Positions 36,143 to 46,751 of a DNA stretch of 64,000 nucleotides are shown here, in pieces. Within the stretch, counting starts at the first letter, position 1. Each line of letters starts with the position of its first letter. Below the pieces are notes generated by a model, which did no database searches, was not told the origin of the DNA, and worked only from the letters and a program-made list of their open reading frames with translations. The DNA is from JAIOQJ01 sp963718635 (lineage in GTDB: Bacteria > Planctomycetota > Planctomycetia > Gemmatales > Gemmataceae), in the NCBI GenBank assembly GCA_963718635.1, contig OY970367.1, positions 2,542,001 through 2,606,000 of the forward strand, given 5' to 3'. Both the position numbers and the translations under genes were made by a program.

Positions 36143-36880
36143 CTAACCCATCATTTCATCCGTCAGTTTGGCATTGGTGTAGACGCTTTGCACGTCGTCG
36201 TGCTCGTCGAGCGCTTCCATCAGTTTCACGATTCTTTTGCCTGTTTCGACATCGACCTCAACGGTCGCCTTTGGCAACATCACCACGTCGGCTGACTTCG
36301 GGCTGATTTCCGCCTTCAGCAAAGCTTCCTGCACCGTGTTAAATGCGGTCGGCTCGCAGGTGATTTCGAAGACCTCCCCCTGTCGGCTCATGTCATCGGC
36401 GCCCGATTCGAGAACGAGGTTCATCAAAGCATCCTCATCCGTCGCGTCGGCATCAACGATGAAGAGACCTTTGCGGTCGAAGAGATAGCCCACGCAACCG
36501 GGGCCGCCCATGTTGCCGCCCCCCTTTTCGAAAAGCTTGCGGACTTCGCCGTTGGTGCGGTTGCGATTGTCCGTGGCGGTGTCAACAAAGATGGCCGCCT
36601 GACCGGGCCCGAATCCTTCGTAGCTCAGCTCTTCCATCACGTCGCCGGCCAATTCGCCCGTGCCGCGTTTCACCGCTCGTTCGATGTTGTCGCGGGGCAT
36701 GCTCACCGATCGCGCCTTGTCGATCGCATAGCGCAGCTTCAAGTTGGTGTCTGGGTCGCCGCCCCCGTTGCGCGCTGCAATGATGATGTAACGGCTTAGT
36801 TTGCTGAAGAGCTTCGCGCGAACGGCGTCGGCCTTGCCCTTGCGGACGGCGATGTTCGCGGAATGAGAGTGCCCTGCCAT
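36143..36880 (-). CDS. YebC/PmpR family protein (TACO1-like)
   Basis: A 245-residue member of the YebC/TACO1 family, linked to transcription control and to translation of proline-rich stretches. The opening MAGHSHSANIAVRKGKADAVRAKLFSKLSR departs from the common MAGHSKWANIKHRK. The rest is standard: NLKLRYAIDKARSVSMPRDN, YEGFGPGQAAIFVDTATDN, RTNGEVRKLFEKGGGNMG and DVQSVYTNA. Length is normal. Solo gene after two minus-strand secreted proteins. Confidence 0.94.
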   Translation of the reverse strand: MAGHSHSANIAVRKGKADAVRAKLFSKLSRYIIIAARNGGGDPDTNLKLRYAIDKARSVSMPRDNIERAVKRGTGELAGDVMEELSYEGFGPGQAAIFVDTATDNRNRTNGEVRKLFEKGGGNMGGPGCVGYLFDRKGLFIVDADATDEDALMNLVLESGADDMSRQGEVFEITCEPTAFNTVQEALLKAEISPKSADVVMLPKATVEVDVETGKRIVKLMEALDEHDDVQSVYTNAKLTDEMMG

Positions 36881-37153
36881 TTCATCTCCTTCACTTCGTC
36901 GAGTCCTGCCTGCACCGAAGTATATTCAAGATAGTCGCGAGCGGATGGAAGGCAAAGGGTTTGCTTTGCTCATGGAGCACTTTGATTCAGTCCAAGCCAC
37001 GACGTTCGCGTTTGATACTCCATCGATCGTTACAATCGTTAAACTGCGTCCGTCTCTGTTGACTTTTCCGATTAGGCAAACTGTTGCGATGAGGCGTTGC
37101 GGATTATGATGGTCAGTTGATTCGTCCGACACAGGGCGACCTCGGACTTTCGA

Positions 37154-37296
37154 CCTCGTTTGACGCTCTGCGTCGAACGTCTTAATCGACGCTCTGCGTC
37201 GATTAAGACGTTAAAAGGATCGGTGCATTCTGCCGAAACAGGCCGAACGACGCAGAGCGTCGATTAAGACGTTCGACGCAGAGCGTCAAACGAGGC
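37154..37296. repeat. GACGCTCTGCGTC palindrome cluster
   Basis: Same family as 7179-7372; direct and inverted copies with a fragment reaching 37317. It fills most of the gap between yebC and the BNR-repeat gene. Confidence 0.88.
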
Positions 37297-37476
37297 ATGG
37301 TGACGCTCTGCGTCAAAAGAGTAATTGGCTCATCAACTTCAGGCGAACTTATGACTTCGACGACCGCACTTATCAAACTACGGGCATGCGTGCGCGAACG
37401 GGTTTTTCATGCGATCTCGAATATCGCGGTATGTTTGGTATTTCCCGTTGCAGTGACCACCCTTCGAGTTGTTGCC

Positions 37477-40400
37477 ATGAGCCTAAGGCGATTGTTTGCT
37501 TGTATACCCATAGCGCTTATTGCATGCGGCCTCCATGCCGATGAGATCAAAACCGAGAAGCCGGTTTACGACAAATTGAAGTATCGCTGCATCGGGCCCT
37601 CGGTCGGTGGACGCGTCAGCCGGGTGACGGGCGTAGTCGGCGATCCGTCGATCTACTACGCCGCCACTGCGGCCGGAGGAGTTTGGAAGTCGGACGACGC
37701 CGGCCTTTCGTTTAAGCCGATCTTCGACGAACAAGCCGTGTCATCTATTGGCTCAATTGCCGTTGCGCCTTCCGATGCCAATGTGATCTATGTGGGAACC
37801 GGCGAAGCGAACATCCGAGGAAACGTCGCTGCCGGCGATGGAATCTATAAATCGACCGATGCCGGCAAAACCTGGAAGCACGTCTGGAATCAGATCGGTC
37901 ATATCGGCACGATGATTGTTCATCCGACGAATCCCGACATTGCTTTCGCGGCGGTGCTCGGTCATGCTTTTGGGCCGAATCAGGAACGGGGCGTTTATCG
38001 CACCAGAGACGGCGGCAAAACATGGGAGCGCGTTCTGTTCAAAGATGTTGATACCGGCGCTTCCGATGTCTGCTTCGATCCCAACAATCCTCGTATCCTC
38101 TTCGCGGGATTATGGCAGACGCGACGTAAACCGTGGGAGATGACCAGCGGCGGTCCCGGCAGCGGACTCTACACCTCTCGGGATGGCGGCGACACCTGGG
38201 AAAAACTAGGACCGACCGACGATTCCAAGTCCGCCGCGCACCGCCAATTCCGAATCCGAGAGCGGCTTGCCCGCAGGCCCGTACGGCAAAATTTGCGTGG
38301 CCGTTGCGCCTTCCGATTCCAAACGCGTTTATGCGATGATCGAAGCCGAGAAGGGTGGGCTTTACCGCTCCGACGATGCCGGCAAAACCTGGTCTTTGGG
38401 GTGTGCTGACCGCGCCATCCGACGTAGACCCTGGTATTTTTCGAACATTACGGTCGATCCGATCAATGCCGACATCATCTGGGCAGCTCAGGTTCCCATG
38501 ATGAAGAGCATCGATGGCGGAAAGACCTTTGCCGTATGCAAGGGGACGCATCACGGCGACCATCATGATTGTTGGATTGATCCGCTGAACAACCGGCGCA
38601 TGATCGTCTGCAACGACGGCGGCGTCGACATCTCCAACGATGGCGGCAAAACCTGGTACGCGCCCTTGCTGTCGTTGGCGCAGTTCTATCACGTTGCGTG
38701 CGACAACAGTGTCCCCTATCGAGTGCTTGGCTGCATGCAGGATCAAGGCTCGGCATCGGGCCCAAGCAATTCGCTCAGCAGTGCGGGCATTGTCTTAGGC
38801 GACTGGCACGGCGTAGGCGGCGGCGAAGCCGGCTTTGCCGTCCCCGACCCCGCTCATCCCGATATTGTGTATACGGGTGAATATAGCGGCACCATTTCAC
38901 GATACGATCACAAGCTGCGGCAATCCCGGCACGTCGGCATTCACCCCGCTACCAGTTCCGGCCTCGGCGCCGACGAGCTGAAGTATCGCTTCCAGTGGAC
39001 TTCGCCGATCCTCATCTCCGCGCACGATTCACGCACCATCTATCATGCCGCCAATGTGTTATTCCGCTCGCGCGACGGCGGCCAATCGTGGGACAAAATT
39101 AGTGCCGACCTGACCCGCGACGACAAAAGCAAACAGCGCTGGAGCGGCGGACCGATCACCGGCGACAACACCGGCGTGGAAATCTACGGCACGATCTTCG
39201 CGCTGGCGGAATCGCCGAAAGATAGCAAAATCCTTTGGGCCGGCAGCGATGACGGCCTCGTTCATGTCTCTTCGAACGGCGGCACGCGCTGGACTAATGT
39301 CACGGCCAATATCCCTGACTTTCCGGAGTGGGCGACCGTTGTCTGCATCGAGCCTTCGCCATTCGATGCGAACGCGGCTTACTTGGTTGCCGATGCCCAT
39401 CGTTTAGATGACTATCGCCCTTATGCTTGGAAGACGGAAGATCTCGGCAAAACTTGGACGAAGATCAACGAAGGTTTATCACCTGATGTCTATCTGCATG
39501 TCATCCGCGAAGACCCAAAGAAGAAAGGGCTGCTCTATCTCGGCAGCGAACGCGGCGTGATGTACTCCCCCGATGCCGGCTCAACCTGGAAAACGCTGAA
39601 GCTCAATCTTCCCTCCGTAGCGGTTCACGATCTGGTGGTGAAGAACAACGATCTCGTCGTTGGCACGATGGGTCGATCGATCTGGATCCTCGACGACCTG
39701 ACGCCGATCCGCGAATGGTCAGTTGCCATCGCCGAGAAGAAGAGTCATCTGTTTACCATCCCGCCTGCAACACGCTGGCGCTATCACGGCGAGGTAAGCG
39801 AACACCACGAGAAGGGCAAAGGCGACAACCCGCCGCGCGGGGCGGTGATTAGCTATTACCTGCAAGAGAAGGCCAAGAAACCGATAACCATCGAAGTGCT
39901 CGATGCCGAGAACAAGCGCATAATTTTCATCGATGGCAAGGAAGGCAAGAAAGAAGACGACTCCGACTGGACGGAAGACCTCCCGCTTGAGCCAAGACGG
40001 CCGGAGGTGCATGCCGAGCGCGGAGTCAATCGCTTCATCTGGGATCTAACGCATGCGGGCGCGGCGATCATTCCCAAAGCACGCGTTGATGGCGGCAACC
40101 CCACCGTTGGACCTTTCGTTGCACCCGGCATCTACACAATCAAGTTGAACGTCGATGGCAAAACTTTGACGAGCAAGTGCGAAGTGCTGATGGACCCCCG
40201 CGTGACCGAGCCGCGTGGCTCGCTGCTTGCCGACCGAGGTTTGGAGATCATCGAAATCGCCCCGCGCGAGGCCGATCCGAAGCAGAAACTGGAGACCGCA
40301 GCCTGGCTGCAACGGCTGCCGGGAGTAACGGCCGTCATTGCCGAAGCGAAGCAGCAGGAGAAACTTGCCTTGCAGGTGCGCGACGACATCAGCAAACTGA

Positions 40401-40809
40401 CCAAGCTGGTGATGCGCATCCGCAGCATACGTAAACAACTCGGAGTGCAGGCTGAGCTCCTCACCGATGAAAAGAGCGCAAAGCTTTGCTCAATGAGAAC
40501 AAGGCGCTCGATGAAAAACTGAGTGCCCTTGAGGAGCGACTGCACAATCCGAAAGCGGAAGTGACCTACGACATTCTGGCCATGAAAGGGGGCGCCAAGC
40601 TTTATTCCCAGCTATCGGTGCTTTATGACATCGTCAACTCGGGCGATGGCCCGCCGACTCAGGGAATGACCGAGCGCACGGGTGAACTCGAACGCGATCT
40701 CGAATCTTACGATGCCCAGCTCGAAACGATCGAACAAGAGGACTTGAGCAAGCTGAACGATTTGGCGCGGAAGCTTCGATTGCCTATCATTTGGGTATCG
40801 AAAAAATAG
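37477..40809 (+). CDS. Secreted BNR/sortilin-like beta-propeller protein, two frameshifts
   Basis: After correction this is a 1110-residue protein: signal peptide (RRLFACIPIALIACGLHA), then KLKYRCIGPSVGGRVSRVTGV and many Asp-box/BNR repeats (KSTDAGKTWKHV, RTRDGGKTWERV, RSDDAGKTWSLG, SSNGGTRWTNV, SPDAGSTWKTL). A C-terminal helical region follows (LNENKALDEKLSALEERL). The first break is between 38215 and 38275; the second, near 40483, needs one extra G. Large proteins of this plan are called VPS10/sortilin-like or glycosyl hydrolases, but activity is unproven. ATG 37477 is taken because the signal peptide starts there. Confidence 0.86.
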
Positions 40810-40873
40810 CAGCGGAGCGCTTTCAGCCAATCATTGCGCTTCGAAAGTTGGATCGCCCGGTCCGAGAATTATC

Positions 40874-42137
40874 ATGGCTGGCGAACTGACACCGGCGATT
40901 TCACTGGCGGACGCCCAAGGTTTCTTCAACCGCGGGCTGCACCTGCTGAAATCGGGCAACTGGAAAGATGCCCTGGCCGACTTCACGGAAGCGATCAAAC
41001 TTCGCCCCGATATCCCGATCGGCTATCGCTATCGAGCCTACGCCCATGCCGACAGCGGCAACGTGCCGCGCCGATCGCCGACCTCGACGAAGCGATCCGG
41101 CTCAATGCCGACGACGTGCAGATCTACCTCGACCGCGCTCAATACTTCCTACGGCAGAAGCTCTACGACGATGCCTTGAACGATTGCAACAAGGGCTTGA
41201 GCCTCGATGGCGCCCGCGCCGATCTCATCGCGCTGCGTGGCCGGGTGCATATGGCTCGAGGCGATTCGGAGCAGGCCGAGGCCGATTTCACCCAGGCCAT
41301 CCACATTGATCCCGACAACAGCGGCCAATATCGCATCTGGCGCGGCGATCTGTTTTTGCAATGCGATGAGAACGATCGCGCGATCGATGATTTCACCGAA
41401 GCGCTGGCCGCCAATCCCGAGAACGCCTACGCTTACAGCCGGCGCGGCAGCGCTCATTGGGCGGCCCGCGACACCGATGCCGCCGTGGCCGACTATACGC
41501 AGGCGATCGAGCTCGAACTCGACTGCCTCTGGGTCCGCAACGCACGCGGCCTCGTCTATGCCGACCGGGGCGAACACGAACTGGCGATCCTCGACTTCGA
41601 CGCGGCTGCGCGGCTGAATCCCCATCACGGGCCGACGTTCGAATATCGCGGTGAAAGCCATTGCAAACTCGGCCACAAAGCGGAGGCCCTCGCTGACTTC
41701 AACGAAGCGATTCGGCTCAATCCCGATTCGCTTCGCCTTTACAATCGCCGCGCCATCTTCCATTACAACCATCGCGAATATGCCAAGTCGATCCGCGATC
41801 ACACCGAAGCGCTGAAGCGCGAGGCCAACCACGCGGGCACCTTCAACTATCTCGCTTGGGTTTGGTGCACCGCTCCCGACCCAAGTGTTCGCAACGGCCG
41901 GCGGGCGCTGGAGTGCGCTACCCGAGCTTGCGAACTGACCGAATGGCAAAGCCCTGGATTCGTTGACACGCTTGCCGCCGCTTATGCCGAGCTGGGCCAA
42001 TGGAACGAAGCCGTCCGCTGGCGCAAAAAGCCGCGGACTTGGCCGGCGACGATCGCGCCCGCCACGAATACGCCCGCCGGGTGAAGCAGTTTGAAAAAAG
42101 GCAGCCGCTGCGCGTTACGCCGGGGGAAGGCAAATAG
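40874..42137 (+). CDS. TPR-repeat protein, two frameshifts
   Basis: Corrected length is 421 residues. The N-terminus MAGELTPAISLADAQGFFNRGLHLLK is in one frame. After the break at 41065 (GTGCC where GTGGCC keeps frame) the repeats continue: APIADLDEAIRLNADDVQIY, DDALNDCNKGLSLDG, EAEADFTQAIHIDPDN in reading order, and so on. A second break at 42020 (TGGCG for TGGGCG) moves the end to the TAG at 42135, adding KAADLAGDDRARHEYARRV. About nine TPR units, a protein-interaction solenoid. No signal peptide, so probably cytoplasmic. It lies 64 bases after the BNR gene. Confidence 0.85.
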
Positions 42138-42186
42138 GGTGGTGTTCGCCGAAGGTGAGCCGAATTGCGTGAGGAATCGGGTTCTT

Positions 42187-42340
42187 CTCGTTACTAGGCT
42201 CTGCCTAGTAACGCGTCGTCGAGGCTCCTGCCTCGCGTTCTGGAAAACTTGCAAACTTGCTTTGGTCCGAAGGGACTGGTGAACGTGCTCATCGAGGCAG
42301 AGCCTCGACGACCCGTTACTAGGCAGAGCCTAGTAACGAG
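42187..42340. repeat. Long inverted repeat, GTTACTAGGCTCTGCC family
   Basis: Arms of about 48 bases (CTCGTTACTAGGCTCTGCCT and on) pair across some 55 bases. It contains the CGTCGTCGAGGCTC block also found at 29262 and 45880. It marks the left edge of the toxin islet. Confidence 0.88.
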
Positions 42341-42405
42341 GGTTCAAATTAAACTTTGACAAAGCACTAGCTCCCATTTGGAAACTAAACCGCTAGTGAA
42401 TAATT

Positions 42406-42483
42406 ATGACAGACGTGACATCACTTATTGACCAGATTGCTAAAGACTTGCGAGACCGTAGTGAGGATCAACAGGCCCTTTAA
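42406..42483 (+). CDS. Very short open frame, possible gene remnant
   Basis: A 25-codon frame (MTDVTSLIDQIAKDLRDRSE...) with plausible amino-acid composition, ending in TAA. It looks like the beginning of a longer gene, now cut off. There is no clear ribosome site and no continuation in another frame that I trust. The rest of 42341-42635 holds no visible feature. Confidence 0.2.
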   Translation: MTDVTSLIDQIAKDLRDRSEDQQAL

Positions 42484-42635
42484 GAAAGAAAAAGGGACAT
42501 TCATCTATTTTGCGCCTACCTCGGTCGTTTCCTACTTGTTGTCGGGGAAACAATGATTGCCACGTTGTTCGAACCAGGCGCCTGCACCACGGTGCTCTTC
42601 AGGTTGTCCATCGTCAGGCCGGCGAAGCTAACCTT

Positions 42636-43328
42636 TCATTCGAGGCTGGTCTTTAAGGCCGCCTCCAGTTTCACCAGTCGTTTATTGTCATCGAATAACG
42701 CGGTAAGCACTGGATCGATACCCTCTTTTACCACGACCGCCTGATCCGACGATTCATAAGCGATGCCGCATTGCTCAAGGTAACTGGTTAGAGCCAGCTT
42801 ATGATCATTGATAGAAAACGCGGCAATTGCCTGCGGAAACACGGTGGCAATACGAGCGAGCGGATGTTCCTTGCAGCGCGGAAACTCTGGATCCTTGATC
42901 AGCAAGAAAGCAGCGCCCCCTTCATACGGTGCGCGATAATAGGCGTTGGCATCGCAGACGCCGCTGGCGATCATCGAAAGAACGTGGCCGTTGATTTCAT
43001 CTGTAAGTGGCAATTGCGGCTCAATGAACTCGCGAATATTCTCTTGTTCTCCAAGCTGCTTCATTTGCAGGCTCGATTCGATCAAAGCAGCCGGAAGATT
43101 GCTGCCGGTGTTGGCCCAGGACCAGAGCCAAGTGTTGGTGGCATCGGACTCGGTGCCGAGGATTTCGGCTTGCCAGTGAAGATCGTTACCGAAGGACAGC
43201 TGGCCGGTGTCGAAGTGCCAAGAGCGCTCGCCGATTAGGTCAGCCAAGTGAAGCTGCCTGCGTAAAGATAGTATTGCCTGTTGGGCAAGCCGCGATACCA
43301 CAGTTGTGTTCATTTCTAGATTTTCCAT
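42636..43328 (-). CDS. DUF6882-like protein, candidate immunity protein
   Basis: A 230-residue soluble protein. The segments HFDTGQLSFGNDLHWQAEIL, GTESDATNTWLWSWAN and a following Leu-rich helix match my memory of DUF6882 proteins; no search was possible. Its ATG at 43328 overlaps the TGA of the LRR gene (TGATG), implying translational coupling. It is the last gene of a minus-strand run beginning with a HINT-nuclease toxin. In polymorphic toxin loci such trailing small soluble proteins are often immunity proteins, so that role is inferred here. Confidence 0.7.
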   Translation of the reverse strand: MENLEMNTTVVSRLAQQAILSLRRQLHLADLIGERSWHFDTGQLSFGNDLHWQAEILGTESDATNTWLWSWANTGSNLPAALIESSLQMKQLGEQENIREFIEPQLPLTDEINGHVLSMIASGVCDANAYYRAPYEGGAAFLLIKDPEFPRCKEHPLARIATVFPQAIAAFSINDHKLALTSYLEQCGIAYESSDQAVVVKEGIDPVLTALFDDNKRLVKLEAALKTSLE

Positions 43329-43948
43329 CACCACACCATTTCAATGCCCGGTAAGGATTGCTGGAGTCTTATGAAAACCGGATCAGTATCGTCTGCCAAA
43401 GCGAGGGTAAGTTTTTTGAGGTGCTTTGCATTCTTCAGACACTGAATACTTTCGTCAGAAACCTGAGCTTTCGACAACCACAGGAAGTTCAAATTAGGCA
43501 ATGTTGTCGCAAGTTCACAAAGGCCCCTAGCGGTGATTGATGTATCTATAATGTCGAGAATCTCGAGACGCTGTAAGCCCTTTATATGGTCAACGGCATT
43601 ATCAGTAATCTTTTGCCCGAGAAAGAGTAGCTCGAGCGACGTTGCGAATTTGAAATGTTTTATACCTGCATCCGTTATTAAAGTTTCGGATATGTCTAAT
43701 TTCCGGATCTCAGGGTGGACTTCAAATATCTCCATAATTTTATCGGTAACCAGCGTAAAGCGTAACAAGAGATGATGCAAGGCGTTAAGGTTCTTGAGAT
43801 ATTCAAGAATGTTGTCCGTAACCATTGAGTTTTCGAAGTTTGCCTCAACGAATCGACCTTCTGGATCGACAAAAATGTGCAATGCTGGAGCTTGCAAAGC
43901 ATGCCTGATGGCACGTTCCAGTGCCTGTTCGCCAGAATTATCATTCAT
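43328..43948 (-). CDS. Leucine-rich repeat protein, candidate immunity protein
   Basis: A 206-residue protein of short leucine-rich repeats (IRKLDISETLITDAGIKHF, LELLFLGQKITDNAVDHI, LEILDIIDTSITARGL, LNFLWLSKAQVSDESI), each ending in a TD or SD turn. No signal peptide or membrane segment. The DNA is distinctly richer in A and T than its surroundings, suggesting acquisition from elsewhere. It starts 42 bases after the toxin stop and overlaps the next gene by one base. Likely partner of the toxin; whether it or the DUF6882-like protein neutralises it is open. Confidence 0.72.
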   Translation of the reverse strand: MNDNSGEQALERAIRHALQAPALHIFVDPEGRFVEANFENSMVTDNILEYLKNLNALHHLLLRFTLVTDKIMEIFEVHPEIRKLDISETLITDAGIKHFKFATSLELLFLGQKITDNAVDHIKGLQRLEILDIIDTSITARGLCELATTLPNLNFLWLSKAQVSDESIQCLKNAKHLKKLTLALADDTDPVFIRLQQSLPGIEMVW

Positions 43949-43989
43949 CGATTCTTCTTTTCTTAGACGGCGAGCGGCTGTGAAGCCAC

Positions 43990-45217
43990 TCACCAATATC
44001 CTAAAGGCACTAAATCAGTCGCATCGGGCGGCTTGAAGCTAAGAGTAGTTTGGCTGAATGTAAATGAGAGCGTTTTTCCATCAAGGTTCAGGAATACGTG
44101 GAATGCAGTGGGGATGAAGCGACTGTATCCAGGAGCTTTTACCGGCGGATAATCTAAAGTCACCGTCATCGTCACTTTACTGGGTACGCCTGGATCTTGC
44201 CCTGGGGCCTGAGCTACTTGCCCTCCGAGGACGGACCGCAGCCAGTCTTCCATTTGATAATAACCGTTATGCTGGTTTACTGGCGCCTGCTGTGGCACAA
44301 GATTACGTGTGTCATTCGGACCGCCGAGCGATGCTCCGATCAGATGTCCAGCGTTATAGGTTCCTGGAGGAGTTGCAGCATTAAGGGCTTGTCCCAAATA
44401 TGACTGGAATCGGTTCCTAGCGCCGTTCGCACTCTGGGGATCCGGACTGCCGAGCACAATCTGCCCAGAAATTGAAATGATCCTGTACACGTTCGGTCCA
44501 AACGTGCTGTTAGACCCAACGCCTTGATACCGAACTTTGTATTGTCGACTGTTGACTGTAATTGTTTCGGTCAACGAAGGTGCATTGATCGCAGATGCAC
44601 CTTCGCAAAGCGGATCCGTATTATGCGCCCAAACACTTAAGTCCCAGCCTTCCCCCGTCACGAAGTAAAGTGTGATGATCCTCGACCTGGACGTTGTACA
44701 CCGCTTCGAACAGGCCGGTATCCCGAACTTCGTCAACTTTCGCCCAGCCTGCTTTCGTGCGGATGAAATCGCCGGCGCTCAGGGCGCTGGCTTCAACCCA
44801 GGCGTTTTCGAGCTTGTAGAACGGATGTTCCGACGTAGTGCCGATGATTTGGCCATCGGCAACCACCTCCATGACTTTACCCGTACGCCGATAGACCGCT
44901 ACCACTCGCTTGTATTCGATGGGGCCTTCCGGATCGTGTTGGTCGCGGGTTGCTACCAGATCGCCTTCTCGGATTTCATCGATGCGCTTCGGGCCGGCTT
45001 CCATCTCCATCAACATGCTGGCGCGGAAACACGAGCCCAACACCGTGCAATCGCCCGCTTCAATCGCCGACTTTGCCAACTTCTGATCGCGCGCCACATC
45101 ACTCTGTTCGGTCTGCATCTTCCTGAGCAGCGTCGGGTCGGGCTTTGATTGATCTTTCTTCGTTGAAGCGGGCGGGATGCTGCGTAAAGTTGTTGCGAGT
45201 TTGCCGGAATCAGTCAC
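43990..45217 (-). CDS. Polymorphic toxin: HINT domain plus DNA/RNA non-specific endonuclease, one frameshift
   Basis: Corrected length is 408 residues. Residues about 60-190 form a pretoxin HINT domain: CFRASMLMEMEAGPKRIDEI, GDLVATRDQ, TTSEHPFY, GDFIRTKAGWAKV and VYNVQVEDHHT. An extra T in the minus strand (AAA at 44667-44669) breaks the frame; removing it joins VEDHHT to YFVTGEGWDLSVWAHN, the normal HINT exit. The toxin part has AGHLIGASLGGPNDTRNLVPQ and HNGYYQMEDWL, typical of DNA/RNA non-specific endonucleases in polymorphic toxins. The N-terminus is short, with no secretion domain visible. GTG start. Two candidate immunity genes follow. Confidence 0.8.
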
Positions 45218-45220
45218 CAG

Positions 45221-45541
45221 CTAGCCGACACTGGCGGCGCCGGCGCCCTTGAAGTCGCTAACGCCGATGACCGCCAAGAGTTTGTTTGGGTGCCCGCCGT
45301 TGTCCAGCGCAATCTTTACTTTTGCGATGCCGCCTTCTTTCGCTACCCAAAGATCGTACTTCACACCTTGATAAATCGGATATTCGATCGGGCCCATGAT
45401 GCCATCGAACAGCTTGTTGCCGCCGATCTTCGGCAGCGAGCCGGCTACTTTCATAACCGCTGCCGTCAGCACTTGCGTCACCTTGTTCGGCACCGCCTGC
45501 ACCGCTTTTTGGATTTGCTCCGACGATATGAAAGCCGACAT
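45221..45541 (-). CDS. Small unknown protein upstream of the toxin
   Basis: A 106-residue protein with no recognised family (opening MSAFISSEQIQKAV, closing VIGVSDFKGAGAASVG). It ends three bases before the toxin's GTG, so the two are surely cotranscribed. It could be a delivery or adaptor protein, or, if an indel is hidden, the true N-terminus of the toxin. An overlapping frame upstream (to 45674) opens MKTPLPSRQGRLSQVKFDIT and may belong to the same gene. AGGA stands ten bases before the ATG. Confidence 0.5.
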   Translation of the reverse strand: MSAFISSEQIQKAVQAVPNKVTQVLTAAVMKVAGSLPKIGGNKLFDGIMGPIEYPIYQGVKYDLWVAKEGGIAKVKIALDNGGHPNKLLAVIGVSDFKGAGAASVG

Positions 45542-45734
45542 CTCCCGTGTTTCCTAGCTTGCCGATAGGCGCCGTAAGGTTTCCGTCATTACGGCCATCT
45601 GTCGGGCTAATCGCAGTGATGTCGAATTTTACTTGCGATAAGCGACCCTGGCGTGAAGGCAGCGGCGTTTTCAAATTTTCTTCAAAATTTCGAAATAAGT
45701 AGTTTTGGAGTAAAACCGTTGAAACGCCGAAAAA

Positions 45735-46192
45735 ATATTTCCGAATTTGAGCGCGCCTAAGCTAGGTATGTGCACTAATCGACGCGGGAGGGTCGATGAA
45801 TACGTTCGACGCAGGAGCGTCAAACGAGGGGCGGTGCGTCTCGCCCCACCGCACAGCGTCGGGGCTAACAAAGTCATCTCGTTACGCGGCTCTGCCGCGT
45901 AACGGGACGTCGAGGCTCTGCCTCGCGGGTGATGCTGCGCGCCTAAGACATGGTCGCTGTTCACCCAGCGAAATGAAAACCTTTCGCGGAGCGAAAGGCG
46001 ACTTTGAAGGGTTTTCACGGACCCTTCGGGAAATATTTCCCGAAGGGCGTTTCCAATTATTTCGTGGGAAAACGCGCGACGCGAAAACGAAAATACTGTT
46101 AGCCGCGACGCGGAGGCTTTGCGCAGCGGAGCGATTTCTTGCCGAAAGCGCTCCGCTGCGCAAAGCCTTCGCGTCGCGGCTAACGCAACGTT
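45735..46192. repeat. Mosaic repeat cluster
   Basis: Order: boundary motif GAGCGCGCCTAAGCT (45745), GACGC palindrome fragment (45779-45830), GTAACGGGACGTCGAGGCTC block (45880-45931), GGAAATATTTCC palindrome with GTGGGAAAACGC (46017-46078), then the GTTAGCCGCGACGCG hairpin (46099-46192). It matches the arrangement at 29128-29735. Confidence 0.85.
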
Positions 46193-46392
46193 GCAGGTAT
46201 GGATTAAGATCGGACATGAAAATGTGAACGGTTCACACTCAAGTGGTAACGTTACCACTTCAAACGTTTCGCGGTCAGAATGCGGCAAGTGAATCGGGTG
46301 GGTTTCGCAAAGCCTTCACCCACCCTACAAATCCCTTGCTCGCGCGTCGGGCTCGAGAAAGTGGCAGATCGCGCTTAATCGCTATCGGTTAA

Positions 46393-46745
46393 TATTCGGG
46401 AAATATATCCAAAGGCACTTTGCAAGAAAATCGTGGGAAAGCATGCTTCGGGGAAATGCGTAATGTGGAATTCGGATTGCGGAATGAAGAAAACTCAATC
46501 ACCCGTCATTCTGACGGCGGATCGCTTCGGGAAATATTTCCCCAAGCGGAAATGCGAGAATGTCGTGGGAAAACGCGCGAGTTGTGAATGAGTTTGATTC
46601 GACTTCGAACGGTTCGCAGTCAGAGGGAGAGCGCTCGAGTGTGAACCGTACACACTCGATTGGCAACGTTTCCAGTTCGAACGGTTCGCAGTCAGCAAGC
46701 GTGGCGGGTTCGACTGTAAACGTTTACAGTCGACTTTGCCGGCTG
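46393..46745. repeat. Further GGAAATATTTCC units and AACGTTTACAGT-like motifs
   Basis: Two more units (46395-46450, decayed; 46527-46580). From 46600 come short inverted motifs of the type TCGAACGGTTCGCAGTCAG and GTGTGAACCGTACACAC, also seen at 46220-46275. No gene is supportable in 45675-46751. Confidence 0.75.
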
Positions 46746-46751
46746 CTGTTT

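Noticed and set aside
41149..42000. 283-codon minus-strand frame opposite the TPR gene
   Set aside because: Antisense shadow; the plus strand shows regular TPR units.
37477..42137. Programmed ribosomal frameshifting in the BNR and TPR genes
   Set aside because: The breaks vary in direction, lack slippery heptamers or following structures, and resemble the homopolymer indels seen in unrelated genes.
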